DNA of 64,000 nucleotides, from the NCBI RefSeq assembly GCF_000190635.1, contig NC_015172.1, forward strand, positions 3,038,001-3,102,000. The letters are read 5' to 3'. Of the stretch, positions 17,224 to 25,280 are shown piece after piece. The notes beneath the pieces are model-generated. The model ran no database searches. It was not told where the DNA came from and was given only the letters and a program-made list of their open reading frames with translations. Within the stretch, counting starts at the first letter, position 1; every line of letters starts with the position of its first letter. The translations under genes and the position numbers were made by a program. This DNA comes from Syntrophobotulus glycolicus DSM 8271 (GTDB lineage: Bacteria; Bacillota; Desulfitobacteriia; Desulfitobacteriales; Syntrophobotulaceae).

Positions 17224-18579
17224 TCATATCTTCACGATTTTTTCGCGGTGATCCCGCACATTCCTGGTCGCATTGCGGGTATCAACGATCAATTGAGACT
17301 GTGCCGCTACCCTGTCGTAATCAATCACGGTATGGTCCGTAGCGATCAGGATACAATCCGCTCCCCGCAGAGCTTCATCGGTCAGTTCTATGGAGTCTAA
17401 ACGGACGGTACTGCCGCCATGCGCTTCAATATGAGGAATATAAGGGTCATGGTAGGAAATCAGAGCCCCTTCTTTACGCAGAAGCTCCATAATAATCAGG
17501 GCCGGTGATTCCCGGACATCCTCAATATCTTTTTTGTAGGCGACACCCAGCAGGAGGACTTTCGCCCCGTTCAGGCATTTCTTCTGCCGGTTGAGGGCCT
17601 GGATCACCTTGTCCGCCACATACCTTGACACCTCGACATTCAGCTCTCCGGCCAATTCGATAAAGCGGGTATGGAAACCGTACTCCCGCGCTTTCCAGGT
17701 CAGGTAAAACGGATCAATGGGAATACAATGCCCGCCGACTCCGGGACCGGGATAGAAGGTTTGAATGCCGAAAGGCTTGGTTCCGGCCGCCTCAACAATC
17801 TCCCAAACATCCAGGCCGATTTTATCGCAAAGCAGCATCATCTCATTGACCAGGGCAATATTGATCGCCCGGTAAGTATTTTCAAAAACCTTGGTCATTT
17901 CCGCGGCCGCCGCCGAGCTCACCGGCACGACATTCACGATGGTCTGGGCATAAAGGGCGCAGGCGATTTCCAGACAGTACGGTGTCACACCGCCCACAAC
18001 CTTTGAGGTATTCTTGGTCGTGAACCGTTTATTGCCCGGATCAACCCGTTCCGGGGAGAACGCCAGAAAGAAATCCCGGCCGACTTTTAATCCTGTTTCT
18101 TCTAATATAGGCTGAATCACTTCTTCCGTAGTACCCGGGTAAGTGGTGCTTTCCAAAGTGACAATCTGCCCGGGCCGCAGGTATTTTGCGATCTGAGTGG
18201 CCGAGCTTTTCATATAGGAAATATCCGGATCACGGGTAATGGTTAAAGGTGTCGGGACACAAATAATCACGACATCACATTCAGCCAGTCTCGCGTAATC
18301 CGTAGTGGCGGAAAGCAAACCTTTTTCCGCAAGCATTTTCAGCTCTTCGTCTTTGACATCGCCGATATAGTTGTGACCGCCGTTCACATTTTTTACCTTT
18401 TGCTCGTCAATCTCAAAGCCCAGCACCTGAAAACCGACTTTGCCTTTTTCGACAGCAAGGGGTAACCCCACATAGCCCAAACCGATTACTCCTATTTTGG
18501 CCGTATGTTCTTCTATCTTTTTTTTCAGTTCCTTCGCTATGGTGTCTTGTTCTGTGATAACCTTTTTGACTTCCAACAT
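17224..18579 (-). CDS. UDP-N-acetylhexosamine 6-dehydrogenase, WbpA/WbpO-like
   Basis: This 451-residue UDP-glucose/GDP-mannose dehydrogenase family protein has the NAD motif IGVIGLGYVGLPLA near residue 29, a substrate helix (SPERVDPGNKRF), the catalytic Cys in GVGGHCIPIDPFYLTWK and the C-terminal LGVAYKKDIEDVRESPA. These signatures match the WbpA/WecC branch that oxidises UDP-GlcNAc (or ManNAc) to the uronic acid with two NAD turnovers. It supplies the first step of the WbpA-B-E-D pathway. A charged N-terminal extension of about 25 residues precedes the Rossmann fold. The ribosome site GGGGAGG is clear. Confidence 0.9.
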   Translation of the reverse strand: MLEVKKVITEQDTIAKELKKKIEEHTAKIGVIGLGYVGLPLAVEKGKVGFQVLGFEIDEQKVKNVNGGHNYIGDVKDEELKMLAEKGLLSATTDYARLAECDVVIICVPTPLTITRDPDISYMKSSATQIAKYLRPGQIVTLESTTYPGTTEEVIQPILEETGLKVGRDFFLAFSPERVDPGNKRFTTKNTSKVVGGVTPYCLEIACALYAQTIVNVVPVSSAAAAEMTKVFENTYRAINIALVNEMMLLCDKIGLDVWEIVEAAGTKPFGIQTFYPGPGVGGHCIPIDPFYLTWKAREYGFHTRFIELAGELNVEVSRYVADKVIQALNRQKKCLNGAKVLLLGVAYKKDIEDVRESPALIIMELLRKEGALISYHDPYIPHIEAHGGSTVRLDSIELTDEALRGADCILIATDHTVIDYDRVAAQSQLIVDTRNATRNVRDHREKIVKI

Positions 18580-18630
18580 AGAAGTGCCTCCCCTTATTCT
18601 TCGCTTTTTTTCTTCTGCCTTGCGTTCATC

Positions 18631-20505
18631 CTATTTTTCAAGCTCATTCTTACGGAAATCCGGGACTAAATTTCTGATCAGGGCTTCTGTTTCCTCTTTT
18701 TGCAGAAGGTTTCCGCGTTCGCTGATTTCTGTGACCACCTCATTGATTTGGCCGCTGGAAATATTATTGGGCCTGGCCACAAAAATCCTTTTGTTTTTGG
18801 TCGCCGTCGTCCCTTCCTCATCGGTCAGCAGCTCTTCAAAAAGCTTTTCGCCCGGCCTTGTTCCTGTTGTCACAATTTTGATATCTTTATCTACTTCCAG
18901 CCCGGACAATTTTATGAGGTCCCTGGCCAGGTCGATAATTTTCACAGGCTTGCCCATATCCAAAATAAAGATCTCTCCTCCTGAAGCCATGGCCCCTGCC
19001 TGAATGACCAGCTGACCGGCTTCCGGAATGGTCATGAAGTAACGGGTCATCCGTTCGTCGGTGACCGTAACCGGACCCCCGGCGAGAATCTGTTTCTTGA
19101 AAGTGGGAATGACGCTTCCCCTGCTTCCCAGTACATTGCCGAAACGCACGGCGACAAACTTGGTCTCTGATCTTTTGTCATAATCCTGAATGACCATTTC
19201 AGCTATTCTTTTGGAAGCTCCCATGATACTGGTCGGATTAACGGCTTTATCCGTGGAAATCAAAACGAAGGTTTTTACTCCGGTCTCAGCCGCCGCTTGC
19301 GCTAGATTATGGGTTCCGTAAATATTGTTTCTCAAAGCCTCTTCCGGATTATTCTCCATCAGGGGCACATGCTTATGAGCCGCGGCATGAAATACGACGG
19401 CAGGCTTGTACTTCTGAAATATTCTCCTGACCTTTTCCGCATCCTTGATGTCCAGAATCTCCGCACTGACAGGATATTTTTTCAATTCCTGTTCGATTTC
19501 AAAAATTGAGTTCTCACCGCGCCCGGCCAGGATCAATTTTTCCGGACCGAACCGCAGGATCTGCCGGCAAAGCTCTGAACCGATGGAACCGCCCGCTCCT
19601 GTGACCAGAATAACCTGGCCCTTAAGATAGCCCGCTACTTCTTCCAGATCAACAGAAACAGGGTCCCTGCCAAGCAGGTCTTCAACCTGAACATTACGGA
19701 TGGCGCTGACATTCAGTTTGCCGCCGATAATATCATAAACTCCCGGCAAAATTTTGAGCGTTGCTTTCGTTCCCTTGCAGATTTCCACCAGTTCTCTGAT
19801 TGTTTCCCCTGAAGCGGAGGGGATGGCGATAATAATTTCATCGACCTTGTACTTGCGAACCACCTCAGGAATCTCTTCGCGGGAGCCTAAAACAGGGAAA
19901 CCCTGAAGCTGAAGGCTGATTTTACGCCGGCTGTCGTCAATGAAGCCGATCGGGTAACCCTCCTGAAATTCTCTGTTCTTCAGCTCTCGGAGCGCCAGCA
20001 CACCGGCGTCTCCCGCTCCGATGATCAGAATCCGCTTCGGCTGCTCAGGGCCTGAGGAATGTTTGCTGTTCTCCTGGCGCAGGCGCTGGGTAAATCTGGC
20101 CCCTCCGACTAAAAAAATCGTCGTCAGCCAAAACAACAAAGACACGGTATAAGGCATCCGCTGCGGGGCTTGAAAAAATACGATCACAAAAGTGATGCCT
20201 ACCCCGACCGTGACGGCATAGGTTATGGAAAGCAGTTCCCCGACACTGGCGTAACGCCAGATTGTTTTGTAAAGACCAAAAAAGTGAAACGCCGCCAAAA
20301 TCGCAATTGTCGCAAATACGGCAGCATCAATATATGTAGAGTAATAATCCGTTGAAACGGAACTGTTTTCCTCAATCGCTAAGCGCAGGTAAAAGCTGCC
20401 GAAAAGCGCCAGGTTGATCAGAATCGCATCAAAAAACATCAAAAATACTGTTCGTTTAGGATGGGACACTTTTTTTCCGACCCTTCCAGGACAAGATTTA
20501 TGCAT
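18631..20505 (-). CDS. Membrane nucleotide-sugar 4,6-dehydratase (CapD/PglF/FlaA1 family)
   Basis: The 624-residue protein has four N-terminal membrane segments (residues 18-130), a CoA-binding-like Rossmann domain (IGAGDAGVLALREL, about 155-270) and an SDR dehydratase domain with VTGAGGSIGSEL (about 298). The active-site segment reads STDKAVNPTSIMGASKR, where Met replaces the SDR Tyr as in PglF/FlaA1. It should convert UDP-GlcNAc to a 4-keto-6-deoxy sugar for the aminotransferase at 4781-5950. It is the first gene of the locus. The ATG at 20505 has no evident ribosome site; a GTG at 20469 behind GGAAGGG is an alternative. Confidence 0.9.
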   Translation of the reverse strand: MHKSCPGRVGKKVSHPKRTVFLMFFDAILINLALFGSFYLRLAIEENSSVSTDYYSTYIDAAVFATIAILAAFHFFGLYKTIWRYASVGELLSITYAVTVGVGITFVIVFFQAPQRMPYTVSLLFWLTTIFLVGGARFTQRLRQENSKHSSGPEQPKRILIIGAGDAGVLALRELKNREFQEGYPIGFIDDSRRKISLQLQGFPVLGSREEIPEVVRKYKVDEIIIAIPSASGETIRELVEICKGTKATLKILPGVYDIIGGKLNVSAIRNVQVEDLLGRDPVSVDLEEVAGYLKGQVILVTGAGGSIGSELCRQILRFGPEKLILAGRGENSIFEIEQELKKYPVSAEILDIKDAEKVRRIFQKYKPAVVFHAAAHKHVPLMENNPEEALRNNIYGTHNLAQAAAETGVKTFVLISTDKAVNPTSIMGASKRIAEMVIQDYDKRSETKFVAVRFGNVLGSRGSVIPTFKKQILAGGPVTVTDERMTRYFMTIPEAGQLVIQAGAMASGGEIFILDMGKPVKIIDLARDLIKLSGLEVDKDIKIVTTGTRPGEKLFEELLTDEEGTTATKNKRIFVARPNNISSGQINEVVTEISERGNLLQKEETEALIRNLVPDFRKNELEK

Positions 20506-20611
20506 AATATAAACCAGTTTACTACATTTTTTTACTTTTTACAATTCAAGGTTCACTCCCGCTGTCGGCCGTTCCTTCCCGCCGCCGGCCGGATTGCCCC
20601 CGGAAAGCACC

Positions 20612-20652
20612 AAGCCCTGTTTCCCAAAACAATGCTTGGGAAACAGGGCCTT
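20612..20652. terminator. Strong stem-loop after the CWB2 transglycosylase gene
   Basis: GCCCTGTTTCCCAA and TTGGGAAACAGGGC form a 14-bp perfect stem around an 8-base loop, 36 bases beyond the stop of the minus-strand gene at 20688. No U-tract follows on either strand, so it may act as an mRNA 3'-end stabiliser or a weak terminator before the polysaccharide locus. Confidence 0.6.
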
Positions 20653-20687
20653 GGCCGTATTGCAGAGAAACTTTTCATAGAAAACGG

Positions 20688-22301
20688 TTAAATACTCATT
20701 ATCCCGAGATATTTTTTGGCGCTCAGGAGCGTCTCATTCGTGACAATCTCAAATCCGCCAAATACCTCAAAGGTTGTACTAATGGGCAGGGTTTTTAAAA
20801 AGCTCACGGTTTTTGCCGGCTCTTTTCCTTCCGTCAGCAGCAGCAACGGTGAATTCTGGTTGGCGGCTAAAGCCGCCCCGGCCAAAGCATCCGGGAAATT
20901 CTGTCCGGTCGCGATGTAAATTTTCGATGCTAACGGATAAAAACTGGCGGCAATCATGCTGGATGTCTCATAGCGGTTCGCTCCGGCAAACCGGATGATC
21001 TGATCGTCATTCAAATCCGCGTTCTGCTGTATTTCTTCCAGCACAGCGGAGGATATTGCCGATTCACCCCCGGCCAGATAGACGGTTTTCAGTTTTTTGT
21101 TTTGCAGTAAGGTTTTTGTCGCCTCAGGCAGGGAATCCTTAGCGGTCAAAACCAGCGGACAGCCTTGTCCTGCCGCCGCGGAGGCCAGGCTTAAGGCATC
21201 CGGGAAATCACTGCCGGTTGCGATGGCGATGCTTTCTGCTTCCGGGAAGCTTTCCGCAATCAGGGCCGCAGTGTCATAACGGTCCTGACCGGCAATTCTC
21301 CGGATATCTTCGGTCCAGGAAACCACTTTTTTGATTTCACTTTCCACCCCGCTGCCGAGAGCCCCCTCGCCCCCCAAAATAATGACGGTGAGCGGTTTGA
21401 GACGCTTCAGCTCTGCGGTCACTCTGGCGTCAAGCTCATCAGAGGCGGTCAAAAGAATCGGGGCATTTTCCTCTTTGGCTAAGGCGACTCCTGCCAAAGC
21501 ATCGGGAAACTGATCGGAACGGGCAATAATGACACTTTCGCTTCCATGCGGCCAGCCCTCCTGGGCGATTTTCACGGCAGTCTCGATCCTGTCCGTCCCG
21601 GCAATCCTGTTTACTCCATCAATCGCCTCCATGGCCACTACCTTGACGCTTTGCGCATAGTGTACAGGCTGGGGAGTCGTCCAGGCGACCTTGGCTGACG
21701 GCACTGTTCCCGCCGGGATCAATGACGCGGGAACCGGGGTGATTGTCACAGGTTTGACCAGCCCATTCAGATAGTCTGAGGCAATGGTCCGGATCACTCT
21801 GTCCTGATAGGCAACCCTGCCCGCAGCGGCGGCATTGTTCGGGTTGTTCCTGGTATTCCAGCAATTATAGGCCCAAAGCGCAAAATACCAATTCTCCAGC
21901 TTATTGGGGTCTCCATCGCCGATTTGCGGAACTGCTTCATACTTTGATTTGAGAAGATCTGCTCCATATGCAATATTATAATCAATGTCGTTTTTCAGTT
22001 TGTTAATTGTGGCTGAGTTTAATCCGGAACTGTTTACCTGCATGATCCCCAGATTGGGTCCCGCTGACACAACATATCCGCTGCTGTTCCATTGTCTCCA
22101 CTCCGACTCTTCATAAGCAACAGCTTTTAATATCGCGGCGGGAACATTCTTTTCTTTGGCAATACGGTCAAATTTGGCTGAAATCTCCTCCAGTGAAGGA
22201 TTCCTGTTTGCTGCTTCCGCATTCTGAGTAAAGAACGGCAATATCATCGTGACTGCCAGGACAATAATCAGAGCGTTTAGCCGCAATCTCCGAAAATCCA
22301 T
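20688..22301 (-). CDS. Lytic transglycosylase-like protein with three CWB2 repeats
   Basis: The 537-residue exported protein has a signal peptide (1-30), then an SLT/lysozyme-like domain (about 35-165). Its probable catalytic Glu lies in AVAYEESEWRQW, with LGIMQVN and NIAYGADLL downstream. Three CWB2 repeats begin near residues 233, 335 and 435 (RIAGTDRIET, RIAGQDRYDT, RFAGANRYET). It would cut peptidoglycan glycan strands while held on the wall polymer. It is a paralogue of the next gene upstream, with the same domain order. The ribosome site is GGGAGAG. A structured leader precedes it and its upstream neighbour ends in its own terminator, so it is probably transcribed alone. Confidence 0.88.
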   Translation of the reverse strand: MDFRRLRLNALIIVLAVTMILPFFTQNAEAANRNPSLEEISAKFDRIAKEKNVPAAILKAVAYEESEWRQWNSSGYVVSAGPNLGIMQVNSSGLNSATINKLKNDIDYNIAYGADLLKSKYEAVPQIGDGDPNKLENWYFALWAYNCWNTRNNPNNAAAAGRVAYQDRVIRTIASDYLNGLVKPVTITPVPASLIPAGTVPSAKVAWTTPQPVHYAQSVKVVAMEAIDGVNRIAGTDRIETAVKIAQEGWPHGSESVIIARSDQFPDALAGVALAKEENAPILLTASDELDARVTAELKRLKPLTVIILGGEGALGSGVESEIKKVVSWTEDIRRIAGQDRYDTAALIAESFPEAESIAIATGSDFPDALSLASAAAGQGCPLVLTAKDSLPEATKTLLQNKKLKTVYLAGGESAISSAVLEEIQQNADLNDDQIIRFAGANRYETSSMIAASFYPLASKIYIATGQNFPDALAGAALAANQNSPLLLLTEGKEPAKTVSFLKTLPISTTFEVFGGFEIVTNETLLSAKKYLGIMSI

Positions 22302-22336
22302 AACTCACTCTCCCTTTTTAAAATTCATGAAACAAG

Positions 22337-22431
22337 GATATTACTCGATGCCAATCTTACTTTTTTTTCAAGTTGCCTGTTTGGGCAATGTTAATCCCCC
22401 GGCAAAAAGTAAGATCGGGCCAAAAGTAATA
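22337..22431 (-). promoter_or_regulatory. Self-complementary 5' leader of the transglycosylase gene at 20688
   Basis: Two nested helices close this region: ATATTACT/AGTAATAT (outer, 8 bp) and ATCTTACTTTTT/AAAAAGTAAGAT (inner, 12 bp). They are separated by a GC-rich internal loop and capped by a TTGCC-CAAACA-GGCAA hairpin. A TATAAA -10 candidate at 22440-22445 would start the transcript just before the outer helix; its -35 is poor. I could not match the conserved bases to c-di-GMP or other riboswitches I know. The result could be a regulatory RNA or a palindromic element. Confidence 0.55.
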
Positions 22432-22445
22432 TGGCCTATTTTATA

Positions 22446-22477
22446 GCAAAAAGGACCAAAGCACAACTCTTTGGTCC
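22446..22477 (-). terminator. Rho-independent terminator of the CWB2 transglycosylase gene at 22534
   Basis: On the minus strand GGACCAAAG, a 7-base loop and CTTTGGTCC are followed by TTTTT. It lies 57 bases beyond the stop codon. Confidence 0.85.
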
Positions 22478-22533
22478 CTAAAACCGTTCGACTATTTTTT
22501 CCCAATCCGCTTAAACACCTGAAATTTAAAGGC

Positions 22534-24171
22534 TTAACCGTCCCTCATTTTTTTTTCGAGAAGGGTGACTAAACTGTCCGTAATGATCTCCTCATTACCA
22601 ATTACTTTCAAATCGACATTTGGAGACAAGTTTTTCAGATAAGCTTCCAAAGCGGTATTTTCTCCCTTGCCTTCTGTCCGGACAATCAGGAGAGGCGCCT
22701 GTTTCGATGCCGCTAACGCTCCGGCCGCCAAAGGCGAACAAAAATCTATGCCGTCCGCAATGTAAAGCTCTTCCGCTTCCGGAAAGAAGCATTGAATGGT
22801 TTTCACGGATGTCTCATACCTGTCCTCGCCGCCTAATCTGATGATCTGTTTTTGGCTGATGCCGCTTTCTTCCGTGAGCTGATCGGTCAGGGCGGAAGAA
22901 ATGACTCCTTCTCCTCCCGCTACATAGATCTTTTGATATGGTGAACTTTTGATCATTTTCAAAGTTTCATCGGGAAGAACATCTTTTTGCGTAAGTAAAA
23001 TCGGAATATCCTTGGCCGCGGCTGCCGAAGCCATCGTCAGGGCATCCGGGAAGTTCATTCCGGTAGCAATGGCAATCTCGCCCGTACCGGGGATTTCAGC
23101 CGCAATCAGAGCCGCTGTTTCATACCTGTTTTTCCCTGCGATTCTCTCAATATCCTTCGTCCAGGAAGCGCCTTTCTTGATCTGCTTTTCGACGTCCGCA
23201 CTGATCGCTCCCGTCCCGCCGAGAATAATAATCCTTTGGGGCCGCAGCTTATTCAGGACCTTTGAAACGGAATTCTCCAGCTCGGAAGGCGATGTGACCA
23301 GAATGGGGGCATTATATTTTTTTGCCAGGGTCACTCCGGCCAGCGCGTCGGGAAAATCGTCCGATCTGGCGATAATTACAGTTTCAGCTCCATCCGGCCA
23401 GCCTGTCAGGGCAACCTGGTTGACCGTGCCGATTCTGTCAAGCCCAGCTATCCGCATGGTATTGCCGCCGGACTCCTCACCCTGTGCCGGCTCCGGGGTC
23501 TCCCAGATCTCTGTATCAGAAGGCAATGTATCAATCGGGATCAGAGCGGGGTCAACCGGTGTAATGGCGACCGGTGTCACCAGCCCGGGAAAATAGTTCG
23601 TGGCGGCTTTTTTGATGATCATATCCTGATAGGAAACCTCCTGCCTGGCCGCCGCGTTATTGGGATTATTGCCTGTGCTCCAGCTGTTATAGGCCCAAAT
23701 GGCGAAGTACCAGTTTTCCGGCTTGCTGCGGTCTCCATCCCCGATTTGGGGCTGTATCCGGAATTTCTCATTCAGAAGGTCCGCCCCCGCTGTGATATTA
23801 TAATCAATATCATCCTTCAGTTCTTCGATCCTGTCCTGATCTGCCGATCTGAGACTGACTTGCATGATTCCGTAGCTTGGATTGGTCTCCGAGCCCCCGG
23901 TGACAACGTTGCCTTTGTCATCCCATTGCCTCCAGGTCGATTCGGCATAAGCAATCGTTTTTAAAATCACACTGGGAATATCCTTTTCTTCGGCAACTTT
24001 TTCCAGTTTGCGGGCAATTTCCGCCCTGGAAGGATTTTCCCGGATGGTGTCTTCTTCCTCTTCTTCTCCGTTATCCTGCGCAAAAGCAAAACTGGGCGTT
24101 AAAAGGATAACAACCAGGAAAACTGCCATGATTTGGCGCCATAGCGCTTTTGATCTGCTTTGATGTAACAT
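22534..24171 (-). CDS. Lytic transglycosylase-like protein with three CWB2 repeats (paralogue)
   Basis: This 545-residue paralogue of the 20688-22301 product has a signal peptide (1-31), an acidic linker EEEEED and an SLT-like domain (about 45-175, TIAYAESTWRQWDD with the probable catalytic Glu, YGIMQVS). Three CWB2 repeats start near 240, 343 and 442. The last repeat has drifted (ADGIDFCSPLAAGALA for the usual FPDALAG). The pair probably arose by duplication. The start ATG at 24171 sits 5 bases from AGGAGAG, which directly abuts the closing helix of a long leader. It is expected to act on peptidoglycan at the cell surface. Confidence 0.88.
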   Translation of the reverse strand: MLHQSRSKALWRQIMAVFLVVILLTPSFAFAQDNGEEEEEDTIRENPSRAEIARKLEKVAEEKDIPSVILKTIAYAESTWRQWDDKGNVVTGGSETNPSYGIMQVSLRSADQDRIEELKDDIDYNITAGADLLNEKFRIQPQIGDGDRSKPENWYFAIWAYNSWSTGNNPNNAAARQEVSYQDMIIKKAATNYFPGLVTPVAITPVDPALIPIDTLPSDTEIWETPEPAQGEESGGNTMRIAGLDRIGTVNQVALTGWPDGAETVIIARSDDFPDALAGVTLAKKYNAPILVTSPSELENSVSKVLNKLRPQRIIILGGTGAISADVEKQIKKGASWTKDIERIAGKNRYETAALIAAEIPGTGEIAIATGMNFPDALTMASAAAAKDIPILLTQKDVLPDETLKMIKSSPYQKIYVAGGEGVISSALTDQLTEESGISQKQIIRLGGEDRYETSVKTIQCFFPEAEELYIADGIDFCSPLAAGALAASKQAPLLIVRTEGKGENTALEAYLKNLSPNVDLKVIGNEEIITDSLVTLLEKKMRDG

Positions 24172-24181
24172 TTCTACTCTC

Positions 24182-24286
24182 CTGACAAAAATAAGGCATT
24201 CTTTTTCCCATTCAGCTAAATTTTTCTTCCGGCTACAAATTCGCTGTTCTTGGAAAAAATCCTGCCTTGTTTGACATTATTGTCAG
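24182..24286 (-). promoter_or_regulatory. Long rod-like 5' leader abutting the ribosome site of the 22534 gene
   Basis: On the plus strand CTGACAA (24182) pairs with TTGTCAG (24280), AAGGCA with TGCCTT, CTTTTTCCC with GGAAAAAAT, and CAGCTAAATTT with AAATTCGCTG. This gives four stacked helices around a short loop. A local TGACA/TGTCA hairpin (24272-24285) competes with the closing helix. That helix ends at the first base of the AGGAGAG ribosome site. This is the layout of a translational switch; no known riboswitch core was recognised. Confidence 0.55.
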
Positions 24287-24320
24287 AAAAAGTAACAAAA
24301 TAGACAAAACACTTTGGAAA

Positions 24321-25004
24321 TCAGATAACCGTTTCTCCTGTAATCAGCCATTGAGCGTTGATCTTAACCAGATTTACCCGAAGCTCAATGAAATGGTTCT
24401 GTTCCGCTCCTACGGGTTGTTTTTCCGTCAAATGGTAATCTTTTACCGTATAACGGTATGAAGCAGTGAGTGTTGCGGAATTATTGTCCGCCGATTCAAT
24501 TTTGACATGATCAAAAGATACTTTCGTCACATATAAACCGGTGCCTTTGGCGATATACTGTTCCGCCCTGGCACAATGCTTTTCCAGGATATCCCCTGTG
24601 TAGGCAGTGTTGATTTTTGAGCGGAATGTCGCGATATCCGGTGATTTCCAGGCTTCAAAAAGAATCCCCAAAGCCAGTTTATAATCGGAGATGATTTTTT
24701 CCTGTTCGGCCTGGGCCACATAGATCCCGGATTCTTGATTACCGGCGGTCTCCTGTTCAGTGCCGGGGGCCTTGTCTGTTTCTGTTTCTGTTTCTGTTTC
24801 TGTTTCTTTTTCTTTTTCTTTGTCTGTTTCCGTTCCCGCGGTACTCGGCGCTGTATAGCCGCTGTCAACCTTCATTGCGTTGGTTTTCGTACCGGTATTG
24901 TCGCCTGGCGGCTGATACAGTCCCCATATCATATGGCCTCCGGCCCCCAGCATTAATCCGAGCAGGAAACTCCCTGTCATTTTGATCCAATATGCTTTAC
25001 GCAT
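24321..25004 (-). CDS. Membrane-anchored protein of unknown function with Thr-Glu repeat
   Basis: About 227 residues: a short N-terminus, one hydrophobic anchor (MTGSFLLGLMLGAGGHMIWGL), a charged linker of alternating Thr-Glu/Lys-Glu (about residues 50-80) and a C-terminal domain. The last 120 residues (YKLALGILFEAWKSPD ... YRYTVKDYHL ... ELRVNLVKINAQWLITGE) look like a small extracellular NTF2-like or DUF4878-type fold, but I do not recognise the family. The ATG at 25004 is preceded by GGGAGG; a reading from 25046 lacks a ribosome site. It sits upstream of the CWB2 genes on the same strand and is probably a surface protein. Confidence 0.75.
   Translation of the reverse strand: MRKAYWIKMTGSFLLGLMLGAGGHMIWGLYQPPGDNTGTKTNAMKVDSGYTAPSTAGTETDKEKEKETETETETETDKAPGTEQETAGNQESGIYVAQAEQEKIISDYKLALGILFEAWKSPDIATFRSKINTAYTGDILEKHCARAEQYIAKGTGLYVTKVSFDHVKIESADNNSATLTASYRYTVKDYHLTEKQPVGAEQNHFIELRVNLVKINAQWLITGETVI
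24778..24829 (-). repeat. In-frame hexanucleotide microsatellite
   Basis: The plus strand shows GTTTCT about five times, followed by CTTTTT variants. On the coding strand this gives alternating Thr-Glu then Lys-Glu codons. The 6-bp unit means copy changes alter linker length without a frameshift. Confidence 0.85.
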
Positions 25005-25100
25005 AAAATCACAATCCTCCCTTATCAAAACGGCATATATTTCCATTATTGCCAGGGAGGAATCATTTATACATTATTAAGGAAGAAATCGTTTATTCTT

Positions 25101-25262
25101 CATTCAAGGAGCGATCATTTATTTATCATTGACAAATCATTTATCCTCATTCAAGGAGCGATCATTTATTTATCATTGACAAATCATTTATCCTCATTCA
25201 CGGAGCGATCTTTTATTTATCATTGACAAATCATTTATCCTCATTCACGGAGCGATCTTTTA
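25101..25262. repeat. 47-bp minisatellite, about 3.4 copies
   Basis: Units start at 25101, 25148, 25195 and 25242 (the last partial). Each carries CATTCAAGGAGCGATC (CATTCACGGAGCGATC in the later copies) and TTATCATTGACAAATC. Within and just before the units the submotif ATCATTTAT recurs every 20-27 bases, which suggests the 47-bp unit is itself an old duplication. It lies directly downstream of sdpI on the sdpRI strand. Confidence 0.9.
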
Positions 25263-25280
25263 TCCTTCGTTCAGGAAGGA

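Noticed and set aside
22337-22431. c-di-GMP riboswitch in the transglycosylase leader
   Set aside because: TTGCCCAAACAGGCAA loosely recalls the class I aptamer, but the conserved CACGCACAGGGCAAACC and GACGCAAAGCC segments are missing.
25101-25262. CRISPR array
   Set aside because: The 47-bp units are contiguous with no unique spacers, and no cas genes are near.
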